A stretch of 64,000 nucleotides of DNA, from NCBI GenBank assembly GCA_963838095.1, contig CAWIPO010000008.1:248001-312000 (forward strand). The letters are read 5' to 3'. A program made the translations under genes and the position numbers. Source of the stretch: CAWCGU01 sp963838095. GTDB lineage: Bacteria > Actinomycetota > Thermoleophilia > Solirubrobacterales > 70-9. This document shows positions 52,612 to 61,798 of the stretch, one piece after another. Below the pieces are notes generated by a model, which made no database searches, was not told the DNA's origin, and worked only from the letters and a program-made list of their open reading frames with translations. Every line of letters starts with the position of its first letter. The first letter of the stretch is position 1.

Positions 52612-53307
52612 GTGCGCCTCGCCCGCTACCTCGCCCACTGCGGCGTCGCCTCGCGGCGCGGCGCCGAGGAGATCGTGCGGGCCGGCCGCGTATCCGTCGC
52701 CGGCGAGGTGGTCACCGACCCGGCACGCGATGTCGACGAGTCGAGCGCGGTGCACGTGGACGGGCGACCGGTCTCGATCGAGAAGCGCGAGGTCTGGGCC
52801 GTGAACAAGCCCGTTGACGTCACATCGACGGCGAGGGAGCCCGGCAAGCGGCTGGCCGTCGTCGAGCTCGCCGATTCGGATGCCCGGCTGTACCCGGTCG
52901 GCCGTCTGGACGTCGACACCACCGGGTTGATCCTGCTGACCAACGACGGAGACCTCGCGAACCGGCTGACGCACCCTCGCCACGAGGTCCCGCGCACCTA
53001 CCGCGCCAAGCTGCTCCGCGCAGCGACCGAGTCGCAGCTGCGCCGGTTGCGCGAAGGGGTGGAGCTGGAGGACGGCCCGACGCTGCCCGCGGGCGTGAAG
53101 CGGATCGGGCCCCGCGTGATCGAGCTGACGATCCGCGAGGGGCGCAATCGCCAGGTGCGGCGGATGATCGAGGCGGTCGGCAACCGCGTCGCCGCGTTGG
53201 AGCGGGTCGCCTTCGGGCCGCTGCGCCTCGGGCGCCTGAAGCGGGGACAGGCCAGACGCCTCACGGACGATGAGGTGCGCCGCCTCTGGGAAGATGCGCG
53301 ACCGTGA
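52612..53307 (+). CDS. rluB: Ribosomal large subunit pseudouridine synthase, RluB/RsuA family
   Basis: An rRNA pseudouridine synthase of 231 aa. An N-terminal S4 RNA-binding domain (RLARYLAHCGVASRRGAEEIV) is followed by the catalytic domain with GRLDVDTTGLILLTNDG; the catalytic Asp is D100. The C-terminal KRIGPRVIELTIREGRNRQVRRM is typical. Likely acts on helix 89 of 23S rRNA (U2605 in Escherichia coli), by family. GTG start; ends in a GTGA overlap with aroH. Confidence 0.9.
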   Translation: MRLARYLAHCGVASRRGAEEIVRAGRVSVAGEVVTDPARDVDESSAVHVDGRPVSIEKREVWAVNKPVDVTSTAREPGKRLAVVELADSDARLYPVGRLDVDTTGLILLTNDGDLANRLTHPRHEVPRTYRAKLLRAATESQLRRLREGVELEDGPTLPAGVKRIGPRVIELTIREGRNRQVRRMIEAVGNRVAALERVAFGPLRLGRLKRGQARRLTDDEVRRLWEDARP

Positions 53308-53693
53308 GTGAGGAGACGAACACAGGAGAGCGCCTCTGGGCCGTGCGCGGCGCGGTCCAAGTTGACGGCAACAACCGCGACGCGATCCTCGCCGGCACCG
53401 AGGAGCTGATGCGGGAGCTGATGGGCCGTAACTCCCTCGAGCCGGAGCAGATGGTGAGCTGCCTGTTCACCTGCACCGACGACCTCACGGCCGAGTTCCC
53501 GGCCGTCGCCGCGCGAGCGGCTGGGCTCAGCGCCGTGCCGCTGCTGTGCGCGCGAGAGGTCCCGGTACCCGGCGCGATGCCGCGGGTGATCCGCGTCCTC
53601 GTCCACTACTACGCCGCCGCCGATCACGAGCCGAGCCATACGTACCTCGGCGCGGCACAGAGCCTGCGGACGGACCTCGAAGCTGCGCAGTAG
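53304..53693 (+). CDS. aroH: Chorismate mutase, AroH class
   Basis: A monofunctional AroH-type chorismate mutase (129 aa), a trimeric enzyme that turns chorismate into prephenate. Family markers: WAVRGAVQVDGNNRDAIL (about 12-29), SCLFTCTDDLTAEFPAVAAR and the active-site RVLVHYY. It opens the aromatic amino acid run. GTG start inside the rluB stop. Confidence 0.93.
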   Translation: MSEETNTGERLWAVRGAVQVDGNNRDAILAGTEELMRELMGRNSLEPEQMVSCLFTCTDDLTAEFPAVAARAAGLSAVPLLCAREVPVPGAMPRVIRVLVHYYAAADHEPSHTYLGAAQSLRTDLEAAQ

Positions 53694-53731
53694 CCGGATC
53701 GGCGAACGCGACGGGCACAATACGGGGCGCA

Positions 53732-54824
53732 ATGAGCATCACCTTCGCGCAGAAACTCGAGCGCATCCCGGGCTACAAGGCGGGCGTCCCGGCGGGCCAG
53801 GCTCCCGAGCAGGTTGCAGCTGCCGACATCGCGCAGCTTGCCTCCAACGAATCGCCGTGGGGGCCGCACCCGGCGGTCGTCGATGCGATCGCCAGGGCCG
53901 CGGGCGCGTCGAACCGCTACCCGGATCCCGCCGCGACGCTGCTCCGCCGACGGCTCGCCGAGCGCTTCGGAACCGATCCCGGGCGAATCGCGGTTGCAAA
54001 CGGCTCCTGCGAGATCGTGCTCGCAGCCGCGCTGGCGCTTTGCGAGCCGGGCGACGAGGTCCTGTTCGCGTGGCCGTCGTTCTCGATCTATCCGTATCTG
54101 GCCCCGCTGGCCGGAGCGCGCGAGATCCGAGTGCCGCTGGCCGAGGGTGAGGTCCACGATCTCGACGCGATGCTGGAGGAGATCACATCGGCGACGCAGC
54201 TCGTGCTCGTCTGCAACCCGAACAATCCCACCGGGACCCACCTTGCGGCGGCACGCGTGCGCGACTTCCTCGAGCGGGTGCCCGGCCACGTCACGGTGCT
54301 CGTCGACGAGGCCTACGTCGAGTTCCAGCTCGACGACGACCCCGACACGACGCTGGACCTGCTGAAGGACTTTCCGCAGTTGGTGCTGTTGCGGACGTTC
54401 AGCAAGGTGTACGGGCTGGCCGGGCTTCGGGTCGGCTATGCGCTCGGCTCGCCCGCGTTTCGCGGCGCCGTCGACGCGGTGCGCCAGCCGTTCAGCGTGA
54501 ACGCGATCGCACAGGCCGCCGCCGCCGAGGCGATCCTGCACCAGGACGACGTCGTCGAGCGCGTCGAGCGCACGATCGTCGAGCGCGTGTGGGTCGAGGA
54601 GGTCGGTGCGCGAGCTGGGCCTCGATGTGATCGACAGCCAGGCGAACTTCTCCTGGATCTCGCTCGGCGATGCCGGCGAGGACGGGGTGGTGGCGGCGCT
54701 CGCCGAGCAGGGAGTGCTTGTCCGCGCCGGCACTCCGCTCGGGGGGCCCGGGCACATCCGCGTCAGCTACGGGACACGGGTGCAGAACGAGCGGTTCGTC
54801 GGCGCGCTGCGTGACGCGATCTAG
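53732..54824 (+). CDS. hisC: HisC-like aminotransferase, probably aromatic, one frameshift
   Basis: A fold-type I PLP aminotransferase of about 363 aa. The Schiff-base lysine is K225 in RTFSKVYGLAGLRVGYAL, with CNPNNPTG at 161-168 and an ASNESPWGP opening. A one-base insertion near 54600 breaks the frame; LGLDVIDSQANFSW to RVSYGTRVQNERFVGAL continues to the stop at 54824. By family it is histidinol-phosphate aminotransferase, but between aroH and the aro genes it more likely transaminates phenylpyruvate, 4-hydroxyphenylpyruvate or prephenate. The two cannot be separated by eye. Confidence 0.85.
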
Positions 54825-55637
54825 CGCGTTCGCAGCTTCCTTCGCAGCGCTCGTCGTCGCTTCGGCGGTGCCGGCAACCGCGGTCCACGCGGCGCCCGGA
54901 GGCGCGCTGGAGCACATCGAGGCGGACGTGAGTCCTGCGGTTGCGTACTTCGACGCATCGAACGAGGCAACGCTGCGATACAGAGTGCGCGCGTCGCAGC
55001 CGGTGGATCTCCGCATCCAAGTCGTCGATCGCGCCACCGGCGGGGTGATTCGCGGTTGGCTTCATCGCGGCGTCCGTTCCGGAGAGACGCGACGGGAGCA
55101 CTGGAGCGGGCTCGACACTGGCGGCGATCCCCCCGCGGGCGGTCGCTACAAATTCGTGCTCAGGGTCAGGGGCGCGGTGCGAGCCGCGGCGGTGGCAAAG
55201 TTTCGTTTCCACGACCACGTCTTCCCGATCCCGGGCGCGCACTCATACCGTGAAGGCGACGGCGAATTCGGTGCGCTGCGCCCGGGTCGGATACACGAGG
55301 GCAAGGATGTGTGGGCCGGGTGCGGTCAGGAGGTGATCGCGGCGCGGGGTGGGTGGGTGCAGCGGGTCGGGTATCACGGGCGCTTGTACGGGAACTTCGT
55401 GGTCGTGGACGGGCGGAGGACTCAGACCGACTATTTCTACGTGCACTTGCTTCGAACCGCGGCGCCGAGGGAGGGCGATCGGGTGCGAACCGGCGAGCTC
55501 CTGGGCTGGTCGGTGCGACGGGCAACGCGGAATCGATCGGTTGCATGCTGCACCTCGAGATGTGGCCGGCGGGGTTCCGCGACGGCGCACCCACGGACCC
55601 CGAACCCTTCCTGCGCACCTGGGACACCTGGAGCTAG
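54811..55637 (+). CDS. Secreted M23-like peptidase (LytM fold), one frameshift
   Basis: A secreted protein of about 275 aa. It has a signal peptide (FAALVVASAVPATAVHA), a beta domain (about 35-140) that may be Ig-like, then the LytM domain with HEGKDVWAGCGQEVIAARGG and YFYVHLL. A missing base near 55508 shifts the frame; TGNAESIGCMLHLEMWPAG then continues to the stop at 55637. HxGxD is present, but the usual HLHFE reads MLHLE, so the first histidine (the general base) is absent. It may be a non-catalytic wall-binding or amidase-activating LytM protein. The GTG overlaps the end of the aminotransferase gene. Confidence 0.7.
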
Positions 55638-56030
55638 CCCCAACCGAAGTCTGGAAGCTCGGCGCCCCTCTGGGGGCTCCAACCTTCCACACTTCACCGA
55701 AACCACCCGAATCACCCTCCCTCGGTGCCCAGAGGTTGTGCAAACACCGCGCGCCTGCTACAAACTGTGGGCAGATGGACCGCGCATCGAAGTCCGCCGT
55801 TTCCCGCAGCGCCCCCGGCGCTTGCACCCCCGCGCGCTCCTATTTCTACTTTTGGCGATTTAGCTAGGCGTCCGGCCTGCGGCTGCCCAGCCGCACCAGA
55901 GCACTCGCCGGGCAACACCTCGCCGGGCGCCTGGGCCGACCGCACGCTTGCGTGTTTCTGCATCTTCACGCGGGCGATGCCGATGAAACGTAGGATTTCC
56001 AGCTAATTCAGTGAAAGGAACGTAATTCAG
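55638..56030. other. Non-coding gap / possible leader before aroF
   Basis: A 393-base gap, the largest in the window, with no credible gene. It has an imperfect hairpin just after the M23 stop (GGCGCCCC/GGGGGCTCC near 55660), a perfect 7-bp stem TGCGGCT/AGCCGCA at 55878-55895, and the repeat CTCGCCGGGC at 55904-55913 and 55919-55928. The right end is AT-richer and supplies a GAAAGGA ribosome site for aroF. An attenuator or RNA regulator is possible but not shown. Confidence 0.5.
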
Positions 56031-57056
56031 ATGATGATCGTGATGAAACCCGAGGCGACCGAGGAGCAGATCGAGCGGGTCGTCGAGCGCGTTGAGTCGG
56101 TGGGCTGCTCGGCCCACGTCTCCAAGGGCGAGGTGCTGACCGTGATCGGGGCGATCGGCGATCGCGACAGCGTCCAGGACCTCGGCCTCGAGGGCGCTCC
56201 CGGCGTCGACCACCTGGTCCCGATCCTGAAGCCGTACAAGCTCGCCTCGACGCAGTTCCGCAAAGGCGAGCCCAGCGTGCTCGAGATCGACGGCCGCAAG
56301 GTCGGCGGAGAGCACTTCTCGCTGATCGCCGGGCCGTGCACGGTCGAGGGCCGCGACCAGACGCTCGAGGTGGCTCGCTGCGTCGCCGAGAACGGCGCCT
56401 CGATGCTGCGCGGCGGCGCCTACAAGCCGCGAACCTCTCCGTACAGCTTCCAGGGGCTGGGCCAGGAGGGACTGCGCCTGCTCCAGGAGGCGAAGGAGGA
56501 GACCGGGCTGCCGATCGTCACGGAGCTGATGGACGTGCGCGACATAGAGGACGTGGTCGAGGTCGCCGATGTGATCCAGGTGGGCGCACGGAACATGCAG
56601 AACTACGTGCTGCTGTCCGAGATCGGGCGCTCCGGCGTCCCCGCCCTGCTCAAGCGCGGTCTCTCTGCGACCCTCGAGGAGCTGCTGATGGCGGCGGAGT
56701 ACATCCTCAAGGAGGGCAACGAGTCGGTGATGCTCTGCGAGCGCGGCATCCGCACGTTCGAGGGCGCGTACCGGTTCACGCTCGACCTGCTCGCCATCCC
56801 CGTGCTGCGGGAGATGACCCACCTGCCGGTGATCGTCGATCCGAGCCACGCTGCCGGGCGGCGAGACTGGGTGGAGCCGATGTCGCTGGCAGCGGCCGCG
56901 GCGGGCGCCGACGGCGTCATCGTCGAGGTGCACAACGAGCCCGAGGAGGCGATCTGCGACGGGCCGCAGGCGATCGCCACCGAGCACTTCGCCGACTACG
57001 CCGAGCAGCTTCGCCGCATCGCCGAGGTGGCGGGCAAAGAGCTGAGCGCAGTCTGA
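56031..57056 (+). CDS. aroF: DAHP synthase (3-deoxy-7-phosphoheptulonate synthase), type I-beta
   Basis: The first enzyme of the shikimate pathway, joining phosphoenolpyruvate and erythrose 4-phosphate. An N-terminal ferredoxin-like regulatory domain (about 1-70, MMIVMKPEATEEQI) is fused to the TIM-barrel domain with IAGPCTVEG (99-107), RGGAYKPRTSPYSFQG and VDPSHAAGRRDWV. This is the Thermotoga/Bacillus-type fused form, usually inhibited by Tyr/Phe or prephenate through the small domain. 341 aa. The next gene follows after 4 bases. Confidence 0.94.
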   Translation: MMIVMKPEATEEQIERVVERVESVGCSAHVSKGEVLTVIGAIGDRDSVQDLGLEGAPGVDHLVPILKPYKLASTQFRKGEPSVLEIDGRKVGGEHFSLIAGPCTVEGRDQTLEVARCVAENGASMLRGGAYKPRTSPYSFQGLGQEGLRLLQEAKEETGLPIVTELMDVRDIEDVVEVADVIQVGARNMQNYVLLSEIGRSGVPALLKRGLSATLEELLMAAEYILKEGNESVMLCERGIRTFEGAYRFTLDLLAIPVLREMTHLPVIVDPSHAAGRRDWVEPMSLAAAAAGADGVIVEVHNEPEEAICDGPQAIATEHFADYAEQLRRIAEVAGKELSAV

Positions 57057-57060
57057 GACC

Positions 57061-58154
57061 GTGAAGGTCGCGGTCCTCGGCGTCGGCCTGATCGGCGGCT
57101 CGATCGGGCTCGCGGCCAAGCATCGGCTCGGCGCCGAGGTCACCGGCTACGACCCTGAGCCGAGCACGCTGGAGGTCGCGATGCGGCTCGGGGCGATTGA
57201 CGAATCCTTCGATTCCGCGCGACCGGCGTGTGTCGGCGCCGACATCGTCTTCTGCGCCGCCCCGGTTACCGAGCTGCCTGCGTTGGCCGAGGTCGCGCTG
57301 GCGGCGACCGGCGACGACGCCGCCGTCACCGACGTCGGCTCCACCAAGCAGGGGCTCGTCGAATCGCTGGCCGAGAACCCGGAGTTCGAGCGCTTCGTCG
57401 GCGGCCATCCACTCGCAGGAGCGGAGACGTCGGGGGTCGAGAACGCCCGCGCCGAGCTGTTCGAGGGCGCGCGCTGGTACCTGACCCCGACCGGCGCATC
57501 GAGCGGCGTCCACTACGACCGCCTGCAGCGAGCGGTGGCGGACCTCGGAGCGCGGCCGCAGGCGATCGACCCGAAGACCCACGATCGCGTGATGGCGACC
57601 GTCAGTCACCTGCCGCACGTGCTCGCCGACGTTCTCGTCTCGCAGGCCAGGGAGGCGCTGACCGAAGAGTCCGAGCGCCTGCCGGAGGTCGGCCCGAGCT
57701 TTCGCGACACCACCAGGGTCGCCGGCGCGAACCCGCCGCTGTGGGCCCAGATCTTCGCCGCCAACGGGCTCGCGGTCGCGGAGGAGATCGACGCGGTAGT
57801 GGAGCGCCTCCAGGAGGCCGCCGAGCTATTGCGAGCGGGAGACAGAGGGTCGCTCGAGCGCTGGCACGGCGGCGCCCGCGAGGACCGCCGGCGGCTGCTC
57901 GAGGCGGAGCACGTCGGGGGCGAGCTGCACGAGCTGCGGGTGCGGGTCGAGAACCGGCCCGGGACGGTCGCCGACATCGCCCTCGCCCTGGGCCGCGCGG
58001 CTGTCAACATCGAGGACATGGCGCTCTACCGGCCGCCGACCAGCGCACCGGCGCGATCTCGCTGTGGATCGCGGGCGCCGAGGAGGCGGACCGCGGGGCC
58101 GACATCGTTCGCGGCCTCGGCCACGACGTCAGCATCGTCTCAAGCGGAGAATGA
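57061..58154 (+). CDS. tyrA: Prephenate dehydrogenase with C-terminal ACT domain, one frameshift
   Basis: Oxidises prephenate to 4-hydroxyphenylpyruvate. NAD motif GVGLIGGSIG (7-16), VGGHPLAGAETSGVENA and ATVSHLPHVLADVL are family markers. After about residue 290 an ACT domain begins (LHELRVRVENRPGTVADIALALG), suggesting feedback control by tyrosine. A missing base near 58035 shifts the frame, and RTGAISLWIAGAEEADRGADIV then runs to the stop at 58154. About 364 aa when mended. Its stop overlaps the ATG of aroA. Confidence 0.88.
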
Positions 58155-59442
58155 GCACCGGCTTCCGGCCGTCCGGACCGCTGCGGGGCAGCCTGCGACC
58201 GCCCGCGGACAAGTCGATCTCGCACCGGGCGGCGATCCTGGGAGCGATGGGGGACGGGAAGACCCAGGTCGATGGCTACCTCGACGCCGAGGACACCCGC
58301 GCGACCCTCGCCGCCGTCGAGGCGCTCGGCGCCGCCGTCTCGACCAGCCGATCTGAGGACGGATCGCTGCGGGTGTCGATCGACGGCGTGGGGCTGCGCG
58401 GCCCGCGTCCGGCCTCGATCGACGTCGGAAACGCGGGCACCCTGCTGCGCCTCCTCCCCGGCTGGCTCGCGGGCCAGAGTGCCGGCGAGTGGACCCTGGA
58501 CGGCGACGAGTCGATCCGCAGGCGTCCGGTCGACCGTGTCGCGGTGCCGCTGCGGCTGATGGGAGCGGAGGTGCAGTGCCGCGACGGGCGGCTACCGCCG
58601 CTGCACGTCACCGGAGCGCGGCTGCGGGGGATTTCCTACGAGCTTCCGTCGCAAGCGCCCAGGTGAAGTCCTGCCTGCTCCTCGCGCGCTGCTGGCCGAT
58701 GGCCCGACAGAGATCACAGAGCCGCGGCCGACTCGCGACCACACCGAGCGGATGCTGACGGCGTCGGGGGCCGAGGTCGTCAACGCGGCGAGAAGCGTCG
58801 CGATCCTGCCCGCGAACTCCATCAATCTGGGAGCGATGGACGTCCCCGGCGACTTCTCGTCCGGCGGCGTTCTTGACCGCCGCGGCTGCTTGTGGAGGGA
58901 AGCGAGATCGCGATCAAGGATGTCGGGATGAACCGAACCCGGATCGGATTCATGAACATCGCGATCGCGGATGGGAGCCGAGATCGAGATCGAGGACGAG
59001 GAGGCGGAGGGCGAGCCGACCGCGACGCTGATCGTCAGGCACTCGGGGCTGCGCGCCACGCAGGTGGGCGAGGTCGAAGTGCCGCTTGCGATCGACGAGT
59101 TGCCGCTCGTCGCCCTGCTCGGCTGCTTCGCCGAGGGTGAAACCGTGGTCACGGGCGCGGAGGAGCTGCGACACAAGGAATCGGACCGGATCGCCGGAGT
59201 GGTGGAGGGCCTGCGCGGTCTCGGGGCGGAGATCGAGGCCCGACCCGACGGCTTTGCGGTCCGCGGCGGCGGACTGCGCGGCGGAACGCCTGGACGCGCG
59301 TGGAGATCACCGGCTGGCGATGCTGGGGGCCGTCGCCGGCCTCGCGTCGCGCGAGGGGGTCGAGGTGGAGGGTATGGAGGCAGTGGCGGTGAGCTATCCG
59401 GGCTTCGAGCGCGACCTGCGCTCGCTGACGTCGGACGCCTAG
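58151..59442 (+). CDS. aroA: EPSP synthase (AroA), broken by about five frameshifts
   Basis: 3-phosphoshikimate 1-carboxyvinyltransferase, about 430 aa when read across frames. In order: PADKSISHRAAILGAM, DVGNAGTLLRLLPGWLAGQ and DESIRRRPVDR in the first frame to about 58648; VASAQVKSCLLLA; ALLADGPTEITEP; NSINLGAMDVPGDFSS; LVEGSEIAIKDVGMNRTR; GAEIEIEDEEAEGEPTATLIV; RHKESDRIAGVVEGL; and finally LDARGDHRLAMLGAV to the stop at 59442. Breaks fall near 58648, 58690, 58860, 58965 and 59285. Every active-site block is kept, so I take most breaks as assembly errors, though a decayed gene cannot be excluded. Confidence 0.75.
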
Positions 59443-59771
59443 CCGGTCCGCTCGCTGGGGTGGCCGACGCCGGGCCAGGGAGAGAGCACGAGCAGCAGGC
59501 GAGCGTCTTCGGTTGCCGTCACCTCGCGGCGCTCGTTGGGGTCGAAGACGGCCAGCAGGCCGGCGCCTCCGCTTGCCCCGTCGCCGTCCGGCCCCGAGAT
59601 CTCGATCGCTCCGGAGACAACCAGCATCCACGCTCGCTCGTGGACCTGGTGCTCGGAGAGGCTCTCGCCGGCTGGGATCTGGATCACGATTGCCCGTCCC
59701 TCCGACTCGGAGTCGAGCACCTGCGGCTGGTGCGGCGCTACGTCGATGCTGTTCAGCTCCCAGGTCTCCAT
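59439..59771 (-). CDS. Cupin-domain protein
   Basis: A 110-aa single cupin. Motif 1 region IQIPAGESLSEHQVHERAWMLVVSG (about 31-55) has the metal-type His/Glu pattern, and LLAVFDPNERREVTATEDARLLLVL forms the second half. It lies on the minus strand between aroA and cmk, sharing 4 bases with the end of aroA. It may be a small-molecule sensor or metal enzyme; nothing links it to the aromatic genes except place. Confidence 0.78.
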   Translation of the reverse strand: METWELNSIDVAPHQPQVLDSESEGRAIVIQIPAGESLSEHQVHERAWMLVVSGAIEISGPDGDGASGGAGLLAVFDPNERREVTATEDARLLLVLSPWPGVGHPSERTG

Positions 59772-59813
59772 CTCGCTCCCTTTGACTCGTGGGGCAACTC
59801 TATCCTCACCCGC

Positions 59814-60457
59814 GTGTCCGTGATCGCGATCGACGGCCCGGCGGGAGCGGGCAAGTCAACCGTGGCCAGGGCTCGTGGCCGAGCGGCTCGGCTACACCTT
59901 CCTGGATTCCGGGGCGATGTACCGTTGCGTGGCGTTGGCCGCCGCTAGGGCGAACACCGATCCGAACGACGCCGAAGCCGCCTGGGGGCGCTGGCGAGAG
60001 CGGTCGAGATCGCGTTGCCAACGGGGACATCCCCTCGATGGCAGCAACGTCTCGCGATCTGATCCGGATGCCGGAGATCTCGGCGATGACGTCCGCGATC
60101 GCCGTTCACCCGCAGGTCCGCGAGGCGATGGTGGAGCGCCAGCGCGAGCTCATCGACGGCGGCCGCTATGTCGCCGAGGGACGCGACATCGGCACGGTCG
60201 TCAGCCCCGGCGCTGCGCTGAAGGTCTTTCTCACCGCCACCGACGCGGAACGGGCACGCCGCCGCGCCCTGCAGACCGGCGAGGACCCTGCAGAGGTCGC
60301 CGCCGCCCAGGCCGAGCGCGACGCTCGCGACGCCGGCCGCGCGCTCAGTCCTCTGCGGGCGGCCGACGATGCGGTCGAGCTCGACACAACCGGGCTCGAC
60401 GTGGATGCGGTCGTGGACCGGATTGTGGCGTTGGCGCGAGAGCGTGGAGCGGCGTGA
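59814..60457 (+). CDS. cmk: Cytidylate kinase, two frameshifts
   Basis: Phosphorylates CMP and dCMP. The P-loop IAIDGPAGAGKSTVARA opens the protein (GTG at 59814). After a shift near 59870 it reads VAERLGYTFLDSGAMYRCVAL. After a second shift near 59995 it reads GRYVAEGRDIGTVVSPGAALKVFLTA to the stop, about 214 aa. All family blocks are present in order. GTGA overlap with der; the cmk-der pair is widely conserved. Confidence 0.82.
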
Positions 60458-61791
60458 ACCGAATTCCACAGATTGCGATCGTCGGCTTCCCGAACGCGGG
60501 CAAGTCGACGCTGATCAACCGCCTCGTCGGCGGCCGTGAGGCGGTCGTGCACTCCGAGCCCGGTGTGACCCGCGACCGCAAAGCCCTGGAATGCGAGTGG
60601 AACGGAGTCCGCTTCCAGCTCGTCGACACAGGCGGGGTTGACCTGGCCGCCGGCGACAGCCTCTCGCGCGCCGTCCAGGATCAGGCGCGGGCGGCGATCG
60701 CGGACGCGGACGCCGTGATGTTCATGGTCGACGCGCGATCCGGCCTTGGCCCGGGCGACGCCGAGATCGCAACCCTGCTGCGAGGATCGGAACAGCCGGT
60801 GATCGTGGTCGCGAACAAGATCGACAGCCCCGCCGATGAGCCGCTCGCGGCCGAGCTGCACAAGCTCGGGCTCGGGGAGCCGCACCCGACCTCGGCCACC
60901 CAGGGGCTCGGGATCGGCGACCTCCTGGACCGCCTCGCCGACCTCGCCGCAGCCCTCGCCGGCGACGGCGAGGATGAGGCCGATCCGATCCGCCTTGCGG
61001 TCATCGGTCGCCCGAACGTCGGCAAGTCCTCGCTCGTCAACCGCTTCCTCGGCAGCGAGCGGGTGATCGTCTCGGAGACGGCCGGGACCACGCGGGACGC
61101 AATCGACACCCGGCTCGAGTTCGAGGGCCACCAGCTGGTCTTGATCGACACCGCCGGGCTGCGCCGGCGGACCAAGGTCGCGGGGTCCGTCGACTACTAC
61201 GCCCAGCTGCGCTCCGAGCGGGCCGCGCAGCGCGCCGACGTCGCGATCGTCGTCTGCGACGCGTCCGAAGGGATCACCGCCGAGGACCTGCGCGTCGCGG
61301 AGCTTGCGAAGCGATCCAACTGCGCCACCCTCGTCGCGCTGAACAAGTGGGACGTGGGCGAGACCGACCTCGAAGATGCTCGCGCCCGGCTGGAGAAGCG
61401 CCTGCGCCTGCGTCCGAAGCTGATCACGAGCTCCGCGCTCACCGGACGCAACGTCTCAGACCTACTGCGCGAGGCGGTCCGCCTCGCCGAGCTGGCGCGG
61501 CACCGGGTCCCGACGCCGGAGCTGAACCGCTTCGTCGCCGACCTGGTGGCTCGTCGCCCCCCGCCGGTGAAGCGCGGAAGGCGCCTGCGACTGCTGTACG
61601 CGGCCCAGATCGGAACGTCTCCGCCGCGCTTCGCGATCCAGGTCAACGACCGTGGCCTGATCTCGCGTGATTGGGCGTTCCATCTCGAGAACCGGCTGCG
61701 AGAGGCCTACGGCTGGGAGGGAGTGCCGCTGATCATCGACTACGTCCCCCGTTCCCGGAAGCCCAGGCGAACGCGGGCAGTGCGGGTATAA
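60454..61791 (+). CDS. der: Ribosome-assembly GTPase Der (EngA)
   Basis: An essential GTPase for 50S subunit maturation with two G domains in tandem. G1: GFPNAGKST (11-19), DTGGVD, and NKID. G2: GRPNVGKSS (about 184-192), DTAGLRRR and NKWD. A C-terminal KH-like domain follows (RPPPVKRGRRLRLLYAAQIGTSPPRFAI). 445 aa, full length and unbroken, unlike its neighbours. The GTG overlaps the cmk stop; longer readings from 59875 run through cmk and are rejected. Confidence 0.95.
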   Translation: MNRIPQIAIVGFPNAGKSTLINRLVGGREAVVHSEPGVTRDRKALECEWNGVRFQLVDTGGVDLAAGDSLSRAVQDQARAAIADADAVMFMVDARSGLGPGDAEIATLLRGSEQPVIVVANKIDSPADEPLAAELHKLGLGEPHPTSATQGLGIGDLLDRLADLAAALAGDGEDEADPIRLAVIGRPNVGKSSLVNRFLGSERVIVSETAGTTRDAIDTRLEFEGHQLVLIDTAGLRRRTKVAGSVDYYAQLRSERAAQRADVAIVVCDASEGITAEDLRVAELAKRSNCATLVALNKWDVGETDLEDARARLEKRLRLRPKLITSSALTGRNVSDLLREAVRLAELARHRVPTPELNRFVADLVARRPPPVKRGRRLRLLYAAQIGTSPPRFAIQVNDRGLISRDWAFHLENRLREAYGWEGVPLIIDYVPRSRKPRRTRAVRV

Positions 61792-61798
61792 GTTCGCA

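Noticed and set aside
55712..55969. Small minus-strand open frame (85 aa) in the gap before aroF
   Set aside because: No ribosome site, no recognisable domain, and composition like the surrounding non-coding sequence.
58151..59442. True pseudogene of aroA
   Set aside because: All active-site blocks are preserved in order and neighbouring essential genes show the same kind of indels, so errors are likelier; not fully excluded.
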